Position numbers and translations under genes: made by a program
Assembly: GCA_963695405.1 (NCBI GenBank)
Contig: CAVOGJ010000003.1
Location: 744,001-808,000 of the forward strand
From: CAVOGJ01 sp963695405
Lineage (GTDB): Bacteria > Planctomycetota > Planctomycetia > Pirellulales > Pirellulaceae
Reading direction: 5' to 3'
Length of the DNA stretch: 64,000 bases
The notes under the pieces: model-generated
The model's input: the letters and a program-made list of their open reading frames with translations, nothing else
The model's database searches: none
What the model was told of the DNA's origin: nothing
Shown: piece after piece, positions 58,358 to 64,000 of the stretch
Layout of the letters: the number at the start of each line of letters is the position of its first letter
How positions within the stretch are numbered: the first letter of the stretch is position 1

Positions 58358-59311
58358 ATGCAGACCATGACCACAAGGAATTTTCTTTTTTGCGTGGCCG
58401 CGTGCTGCTGTTTCACTCCAGCGGCGACGAGCGGCCAGGATACCGACCAGGCCGTTTCGATCGAATCCAAACGGCTCGCAGCGCTCGCGCGGTCCACCGA
58501 GCAACTCGGCAATCAGAAGTACCTGCTGGCCTACCATTTCCAACCGAGCGAAACCGTCTACTATGAGGTCGTGCATCAATCCGCCGTGGAAACCAAGGTG
58601 GATGGCAATACGGAACGCGTCAAGTCCCGCAGCAAGTCGCTCAAGAAATGGGAATTCTCAGATTCGACCAACGACGAGCAGCTCGAGTTTACCCACGGCA
58701 TCGACCACGTGAGCATGTGGTCGGAAATGTCGGGTCGCCAGGCGATCAAATACGACAGCCGCACCGATCAAGAGCCGCCCGCTGATTATGCGTCAGTCGC
58801 GGAAACACTGGGCAAGCCCATCTCGACGGTGGTGGCGGATCGTCATGGTAAGATTATCGATCGCCATGACGAGATTAAGCAGATCGACCGTGGCACCGGC
58901 GGCTTGTTGACACCTCTGCCACCGACCCCCGTCGCCATCGGCACCGCCTGGACCACTCCCTCGGCAGTCAAGGTGCAGCTGGGTGATGGTCGCTTTAAGT
59001 CGATCAAGATCCAGATGAGATACGTACTGGAGAAGGTGGCCACGGGAGTCGCCACGATCACGATCACGACGCAGGTGCTCACACCCGTGACCGACGCCCG
59101 CGTGAAATCGCAGTTGGTGCAAAAACTCTCGCAAGGCACGATAAAGTTTGACATCGATGCCGGGCGGATGATTTCCAAGGAACTTCACTGGGATGAAACG
59201 GTGATTGGATTTAATGGTGCCGAGAGCAACATGTCGTTCCTGGCGCAAATGACCGAGCGGTTGGTCTCACCGGCGGATCTGGCCCGCGGAAATACTCCGG
59301 CCAAACGATAG
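58358..59311 (+). CDS. Secreted protein of unknown function (DUF6263-like)
   Basis: Exported protein of 317 aa with a signal peptide (NFLFCVAACCCFTPAATSG). The mature part is beta-rich, with YLLAYHFQPSETVYYEVVHQS, repeated V-x-T strands, PVAIGTAWTTPSAVKV and GRMISKELHWDETV near the end. This pattern fits the planctomycete secreted proteins grouped under DUF6263, though I name that family with limited certainty. It lies 14 bp after nadK and 8 bp before an ABC permease, so it is part of one transcription unit. Its function is unknown. Confidence 0.75.
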   Translation: MQTMTTRNFLFCVAACCCFTPAATSGQDTDQAVSIESKRLAALARSTEQLGNQKYLLAYHFQPSETVYYEVVHQSAVETKVDGNTERVKSRSKSLKKWEFSDSTNDEQLEFTHGIDHVSMWSEMSGRQAIKYDSRTDQEPPADYASVAETLGKPISTVVADRHGKIIDRHDEIKQIDRGTGGLLTPLPPTPVAIGTAWTTPSAVKVQLGDGRFKSIKIQMRYVLEKVATGVATITITTQVLTPVTDARVKSQLVQKLSQGTIKFDIDAGRMISKELHWDETVIGFNGAESNMSFLAQMTERLVSPADLARGNTPAKR

Positions 59312-59319
59312 GAGTTCGA

Positions 59320-60963
59320 GTGGGAGCTCCTTCCATTGACAAACCCCGCGCATCGAAACACGTCAATCCCATCCGGCCACGAAAATCCCTCTGGTGGGTC
59401 TTCACTTTCGCGGCCGGGCTGTGCGTCTTGTTGGCCTTCACCAGTGGACGCACGCGGTCCCTGCTGATCAACACTTGCGTGCTCAGCGGCCTGGTGGCCG
59501 CGATCAGTGTTCCCTGCGGTACCGGCCTGGCCTGGATCATTACCCGTACCGATTCACCGTTACGGCGGTTTTCGTGGCTGGCGTGTGTCGCACTGCTTTT
59601 TATCCCGCTTTTTCTGCAGACGGCAGCCTGGGATGCGGGCTTCGGACTACAGGGATGGTATCAAGAAAGAGGTCGGCTGGCGTCGGAACCGCTTCTGGCC
59701 GGCTGGCGAGGAGCGGTGTGGGTGCATGCACTGGCCGCCATTCCGTGGGTAGTGTTGATCGTGGCCATGGGACTCCGCCAACTTCCTGGCGAGTGGGAAG
59801 AGTCGGCCCTGCTTGAGGCGCGGCCAACGCGCGTGGCCTGGTATGTCGTGCTGCCCCAGTTGACGCAGGCCCTCGGTATCGCGTTTCTGTGGGTCTTCGT
59901 CGTGACGTCGGGAGAGATCACCGTGACCGATGTCTTTGGGGTCCGCACGTATGCGGAGGAAATCTACGTGGGCTTTGCCCGCGGTGCGACGGAAGTGGCG
60001 GCCGTTCGCTGGAGTGATCACCCCTGGGTCGGGATTTTTCTCATCAGCTGGCTTACCTGCGGTGCGGTGGCGGTCCTCGATGGCTTAGCGACCTCCGGTC
60101 CGGCTCACCTTACGTCGGCTCCGCCCCGTTATCGCGTGGGGGCGCGATGGTGGCTCTCAACGGCGATATTGTCGGCCGCACTTTGGCTGCTGGTGCTCGT
60201 TCCGCTATCAAATCTCGTCTACAAATTGGGGATGGAAGTAGAACAGATCGAGGGTGAACGGCACCGCCGCTGGAGTCTGCTGAAAGCGGGGGAATTATTG
60301 CTGTCGACACCGTTTCGTTTTCGCGAGGAATTGGGTTGGACCCTGGCGATTTCGCAATTGGCCGCGGCAGCCGCCATCGGGCTCGCCGTGCCGGCCGCCT
60401 GGTGGGCGGTCCGCTCCGGCCGGGGAAGACTTTGCATTTCCGCACTCGTTGGCTTGACGCTCGCCGTGCCCGGCCCCTTCCTGGGCATTGGCATCATCTG
60501 GATCATGAATCGACCCGACGTTGCGTGGCTGCGCTTTCTGTATGATCAATCGATCGCCGCGCCCTGGCTGGCGCTGTTGATCCGCGGCTGGCCGATCGCG
60601 ACACTCATTTTGTGGCAGGCATTCCGCACGGTCGCTCGGTCCCTATTGGAGAGCGCACGACTGGAGGGCGCGGGCCTATTCAGACAACTATGGTGGGTCG
60701 TCGTGCCCAGTCGTGGAGGCGCCATCGTCGGAGCCTGGTTTGTAACGATGGCGGTTGCGGCGGGCGAGTTGACGGCCAGTCTTCTTGTGGTGCCCCCGGG
60801 CGTTACGACGCTCTCCATTCGCATCTTCGGCCTGGTGCATTATGGGGTCGAAGATCGATTGGCCGCGCTGTGCCTGTGGACCAGCGGGGCGTTTGTGGCC
60901 CTCGGAATAACCAGTGTTTGGCTGCTTCGCCCCTTCTCTGAAGAGGGTAAGTTATGCGAATAG
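59320..60963 (+). CDS. Iron(III)-type ABC transporter permease (two fused permease units)
   Basis: Inner-membrane permease of 547 aa with about twelve helices, organised as two homologous halves as in FbpB/SfuB/ThiP-type importers. Each half shows the cytoplasmic EAA loop that docks on the ATPase: EESALLEARPTRVAWYVVLPQ in the first and ESARLEGAGLFRQLWWVVVP in the second. The start is GTG 59320. No binding protein or ATP-binding subunit is encoded nearby, so they must be elsewhere or the protein works with shared subunits. The stop overlaps the next gene's start (ATGCGAATAG). Confidence 0.87.
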   Translation: MGAPSIDKPRASKHVNPIRPRKSLWWVFTFAAGLCVLLAFTSGRTRSLLINTCVLSGLVAAISVPCGTGLAWIITRTDSPLRRFSWLACVALLFIPLFLQTAAWDAGFGLQGWYQERGRLASEPLLAGWRGAVWVHALAAIPWVVLIVAMGLRQLPGEWEESALLEARPTRVAWYVVLPQLTQALGIAFLWVFVVTSGEITVTDVFGVRTYAEEIYVGFARGATEVAAVRWSDHPWVGIFLISWLTCGAVAVLDGLATSGPAHLTSAPPRYRVGARWWLSTAILSAALWLLVLVPLSNLVYKLGMEVEQIEGERHRRWSLLKAGELLLSTPFRFREELGWTLAISQLAAAAAIGLAVPAAWWAVRSGRGRLCISALVGLTLAVPGPFLGIGIIWIMNRPDVAWLRFLYDQSIAAPWLALLIRGWPIATLILWQAFRTVARSLLESARLEGAGLFRQLWWVVVPSRGGAIVGAWFVTMAVAAGELTASLLVVPPGVTTLSIRIFGLVHYGVEDRLAALCLWTSGAFVALGITSVWLLRPFSEEGKLCE

Positions 60964-62105
60964 TGCGAGCCGCTGTCGTCGGCGCGACCTTCATCTGGTG
61001 GCTAACCGGCGGCGGCAACACCAGCCACAGTATGGACTATGTCAATATCGAGCGTGACGGAGAACTTTTCTTTCTCGCCGGGCGCGTGGAGATTGAGGCC
61101 GAGGACGGCGGGCTATTGCTGCTGGAGCGCGACGGAACCCTGTGGGCGATCCAGCCGGCAGAAATCCAGTCCCGCCGCAGTGACGAGGTGCCATTTGCGA
61201 CGCTGACTCGGCCGGAGGCGATTGAGCGGGCCCTGGCTCAGTTGCCGGAAGGCTTCTCCACCTTCGAGACAGCTCACTACGTCATTCTCCACAGTACCTC
61301 GAAGCCGTACGCGGAATGGGTGGCAAGCTTGTACGAGCGCTTGTATCGGGGTTTCTATAACTATTGGGATAGCCGCGGGCTGGAATTGAAGGAGCCGACA
61401 CTGCCCCTCCTGGCGATCATCTATGCGGATCCGGCCATTTACGCGGAACAGAGTCGTGGAGAATTAGGAGCCGCCGCCGAGTCCATTGTTGGCTATTACA
61501 GCCTCCGCACCAATCGTATGACGACCTATGATCTCACGGGGCAGCGTGCACTCCAGTTGCCCCAACGGCCCCGCACGGCGCAAGTCATCAATCAAGTACT
61601 GGCTCAGCCTCAAGCCGAGGCCCTCGTCGCCACAATCATCCACGAAGCCACGCACCAGCTCGCCTACAATAGCGGTTTGCAAACGCGTTACGCCGACAAT
61701 CCGTTGTGGCTGAGCGAAGGACTCGCGATCTACTTTGAAACTCCCGATCTGCGAAACTCGCGGGGCTGGCGGAACATAGGCAAGGTCCATCGTGACCGAC
61801 TGGCGACGCTACGCCCCCTGCTGAACCGTCGTGATCCGCAAGCGTTATTGCAACTTCTCACCGATGATGCAGCGCTGCGGCAAGGCCAATCCGCGAAAGA
61901 AGCCTACGCCCAGGCGTGGGGGTTGTGCTTTTTCCTATCCAAAAGAAAGTCCGAGGCGTTCACCGCCTACCTGGCCGAGTTGGCCATACTGGCTCCGCTG
62001 GTGACGACCAGTTCCGCTGAACGGCTGGCGACGTTTCGCAAGCATTTTGGCGATCTCGCCGCGCTGGACGAGGAATTCGTCCGATACATGCGTTCGATCC
62101 GTTAG
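60954..62105 (+). CDS. Exported DUF1570 zinc-peptidase-like protein
   Basis: Protein of 383 aa with an N-terminal export segment (VRAAVVGATFIWWLTGGG). The DUF1570 domain has the gluzincin motif HEATH at about residue 227, embedded in ATIIHEATHQLAYNSGL, then WLSEGLAIYFE (a likely third zinc ligand Glu) and GWRNIGKVHRDRL. Members are widespread in planctomycetes and are presumed metallopeptidases, with no known substrate. It is translationally coupled to the permease gene by a 10-bp overlap. It converges with dnaA. Confidence 0.87.
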   Translation: MRIVRAAVVGATFIWWLTGGGNTSHSMDYVNIERDGELFFLAGRVEIEAEDGGLLLLERDGTLWAIQPAEIQSRRSDEVPFATLTRPEAIERALAQLPEGFSTFETAHYVILHSTSKPYAEWVASLYERLYRGFYNYWDSRGLELKEPTLPLLAIIYADPAIYAEQSRGELGAAAESIVGYYSLRTNRMTTYDLTGQRALQLPQRPRTAQVINQVLAQPQAEALVATIIHEATHQLAYNSGLQTRYADNPLWLSEGLAIYFETPDLRNSRGWRNIGKVHRDRLATLRPLLNRRDPQALLQLLTDDAALRQGQSAKEAYAQAWGLCFFLSKRKSEAFTAYLAELAILAPLVTTSSAERLATFRKHFGDLAALDEEFVRYMRSIR

Positions 62106-62171
62106 TCATCAGCATGGGCCGCCAGGAAATGGCCGGCAAGGCGGCTCGGCTGGCAAGGCGCTCGGCTGGCA

Positions 62172-63632
62172 TCAGCCCAGCAGTCGCTGCTCGACGCGCC
62201 GCAGTGCGTCGCGCACAGCGCAATCCTGATCCATTAAACGGATCCGAATATCCTCATCCATCCACTGGGCGACTTTCTTGGTGGCGGAAATGACGGTTGC
62301 GTGACTGCGTCTGCCAAAGTGATCGCCAATCTCGCTCAGACCGACTCGGGTGTACTTGCGGGCCAGCCACATCGCCAACATTCTCGGCTGGCTGTGCTTC
62401 CGTGACTTGCTTGCGGAACGAAGGTGCGTTGAGGTGACCTCGAACACACTGCAAACGGCTTGTTCCACATCGGCCAGTCCGACGGCACGCACGCTCGCCC
62501 GAAAGATATCTTCCAGCGCCTTGGCAGCCAATTCCTCATCGACGGGTCGTTCCCAGGCGCGGCTGGCCGCATGCAGTCGATTCACGGCGCCCAGCAACTG
62601 GCGTACGTCGCCCACCAGACGCTCTGCGATCGAAGCCGCGACCACCTCTGGGATGCAGAGCTCACGTTGCCGAGCCGCAGCGACGATAATTTGGCGACGG
62701 GCTGTCCAGTCAGCAGGTTCTACCCGGACAACCAACCCCCCCGTCAGCCGGGTGGCGAGTTCCGATCCAAGTCCCGAAAGCTCCGCCGGGGAACCATCGG
62801 CGGTCAACACGATCTGCCCCCCTTCTTGCGACACCTCGTCAATCGTATGTTGCAGCTCGACAATGGTCGCCCGCTTCCCGGCTAGGAATTGAATATCCTC
62901 GATGATCAGCAGGTCGACTTTCCGGTAGCGACGTCGGAAGCTGGGCATCCCCGAGCCATTCAAGGCTTGCAGAAAATACGTCGTAAACTGCTCAGCCGTC
63001 AGATAGACGCAGCGGCGTCCCTGCGCGCGACGACGAACCCGGCTCCAAATCCCTTGCGACAAGTGGGATTTTCCCACGCCGGTCGAGCCATACAGGAAGA
63101 GTGGCGAGACGGAACCGAGATTGCTCGCCACCATGTCCGCCGCGGACAAGGCAACTTGATTCATCGTGCCGCTGACAAACGTCTCGAGCTTGGCAAACTT
63201 TTTCCGAGTCGCAATCACAGCTCGCGAAGGGCCGGCGTCGAAGTCTGGTTTCTCTTTGGAATCCCTCTTTGACATGAGGGCAGGCTTTGACGTGCCGAGC
63301 CTGGTCGTGGAAAGATCCGCAGCAGCATCGGCAGCAACCGCTGGCACGCCCATCTCAGGCGGGGCCACCACCCCATCACGGGCTACGGGAGTCAAGTGGA
63401 ACTCGACGCACGCATCGCGGCCCAGCACTTGCTGACAAGCAGTCTCGATTTCCGGCCGCAAGCTGGTTCTCATCCGGCCGAGCGTAAAACTCGTACCGGT
63501 CGCGATGCGAACGGTGCTCCCCTCCGATGTAATTTGAGCACCACGAAACCACAACTCGAAACGATCTTGGCCAACGCCTTCGGCGATCGCCAGTCGCAGA
63601 GCATTCACGATGTCCGTATCGTGGTGGTTCAC
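62172..63632 (-). CDS. dnaA: Chromosomal replication initiator DnaA
   Basis: Initiator protein (486 aa) that binds DnaA boxes and opens the origin. Domain I is at the N-terminus (VGQDRFELWFRGAQI). The AAA+ domain has Walker A LYGSTGVGKSHLSQG (about residues 178-186), the Walker-B-like VDLLIIEDIQFLAGK, and RLTGGLVVRVEP with sensor Arg. Domain IV ends with the DNA-binding signature GLSEIGDHFGRRSHATVISA. The start is GTG 63632. The family's usual D-D in Walker B is E-D here. Linked replication genes such as dnaN are not in the window, as is common in planctomycetes. Confidence 0.95.
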   Translation of the reverse strand: MNHHDTDIVNALRLAIAEGVGQDRFELWFRGAQITSEGSTVRIATGTSFTLGRMRTSLRPEIETACQQVLGRDACVEFHLTPVARDGVVAPPEMGVPAVAADAAADLSTTRLGTSKPALMSKRDSKEKPDFDAGPSRAVIATRKKFAKLETFVSGTMNQVALSAADMVASNLGSVSPLFLYGSTGVGKSHLSQGIWSRVRRRAQGRRCVYLTAEQFTTYFLQALNGSGMPSFRRRYRKVDLLIIEDIQFLAGKRATIVELQHTIDEVSQEGGQIVLTADGSPAELSGLGSELATRLTGGLVVRVEPADWTARRQIIVAAARQRELCIPEVVAASIAERLVGDVRQLLGAVNRLHAASRAWERPVDEELAAKALEDIFRASVRAVGLADVEQAVCSVFEVTSTHLRSASKSRKHSQPRMLAMWLARKYTRVGLSEIGDHFGRRSHATVISATKKVAQWMDEDIRIRLMDQDCAVRDALRRVEQRLLG

Positions 63633-64000
63633 TTAACCTCTTCCTGAGCGCGCACCGCGACCGGTAGCGATGAAGCCGTAACTTCGATGAATGGGCCACC
63701 GTTAGCAGCGATTCACGAAACGGAATCGCTCTTCACGGAAAAAACTTCCAACCGTACCGTCCTTGCCGGACGGCGAATTCACACAACCTTAACTGCGAGT
63801 CGCCGATTTTATAGACGCTGAGCACCTATGTCAAACCGTCCCCCCGTCGCCTTGGCGAACTTTTCTTTCCTGAGATTTTTTTTGGCGGCTGAGGCTACTT
63901 TTCACCGCAAAAGCTTGGCTTCGCGCAGAGCGGCGAAGCCAAAAAAAACATTTTTTGTGACTCGCGCAGCCGTGGAAAACTTGTCGACGAATACGGGCCG
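63633..64000. other. dnaA upstream region, possible origin area
   Basis: The 368-bp stretch upstream of dnaA holds A/T-rich tracts (for example 63878-63890 and 63941-63957) and a TTTTCCACG-like site on the minus strand near 63972. No perfect DnaA box TTATCCACA was found. It may lie close to an origin, but the evidence is weak. Confidence 0.3.
63917..63940. repeat. Hairpin GGCTTCGC ... GCGAAGCC
   Basis: An 8-bp inverted repeat with a short loop is followed on the plus strand by A-rich and then T-rich sequence. It might end a transcript arriving from the left or be a structural element near the dnaA promoter. Confidence 0.5.

Noticed and set aside
63633..64000. A definite oriC with DnaA boxes
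   Set aside because: No perfect DnaA box was found; only one site with two mismatches and A/T-rich tracts, so it is listed only as a possible origin area.

Overview
The window reads as chromosomal DNA of a marine-type planctomycete, most likely in the Pirellulales. The markers are a PSCyt1/PSD1 protein paired with a Tat-exported DUF1501 protein, a sulfatase, a DUF1559 pseudopilin-like protein, a LEPR-XLL/CSLREA surface protein, planctomycete dockerin repeats, a PEP-CTERM protein, DUF1570, a TPR protein carrying RNA polymerase alpha C-terminal domains, and frequent TTG/GTG starts with weak ribosome binding sites. All identifications come from reading translations and motifs; no database search was run.

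Layout. 1-6.1 kb: sulfatase (cut by the window edge), PSCyt1/PSD1 and DUF1501 genes. 6.1-11 kb: secreted aldose 1-epimerase, a 559-aa protein of unknown function, a small CxxC protein and a PEP-CTERM protein with a terminator. 11-17 kb: a very large polytopic membrane protein coupled to a second membrane protein. 17-24 kb: a four-gene minus-strand cluster (GT4-HAD fusion, GT4, GH13_18 phosphorylase, GpgS-like enzyme) that fits turnover of glucosylglycerate-type compatible solutes. 24-30.5 kb: a plastic region with two dockerin surface proteins, one starting with a heptanucleotide repeat, followed by a decayed PEP-CTERM gene, a dockerin remnant joined to a duplicated 5' end of the GT4-HAD gene, and a 90-bp direct repeat. 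30.5-34 kb: lipoprotein, DUF1559, tRNA-Thr(CGT) and the TPR/alpha-CTD protein. 34-39 kb: tgt, yajC and a secDF fusion. 39-44 kb: envelope proteins (LysM, alpha/beta hydrolase-like, VWA, lipoprotein). 44-48.5 kb: ymdB, rny, tilS. 48.6-58.4 kb: AsmA-like protein, DUF374 acyltransferase, xseA, xseB, prenyl synthase, dxs, NAD kinase. 58.4-64 kb: secreted protein, iron-type ABC permease, DUF1570 peptidase and dnaA at the right end.

How the parts work together. The xseA-xseB-prenyl synthase-dxs run is the common exonuclease VII/isoprenoid arrangement. yajC-secDF is the export accessory operon and rny-ymdB the usual RNA-turnover pair. The glucosylglycerate cluster is the most coherent metabolic system here.

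Caveat on sequence quality. Several otherwise well-conserved genes (DUF1501, tgt, secDF, VWA, rny, prenyl synthase, probably the LysM gene) each carry one frameshift, and six of these seven shift in the +1 direction. Insertion-type assembly error is the simplest explanation, but genuine mutation or recoding is not excluded by the sequence alone.
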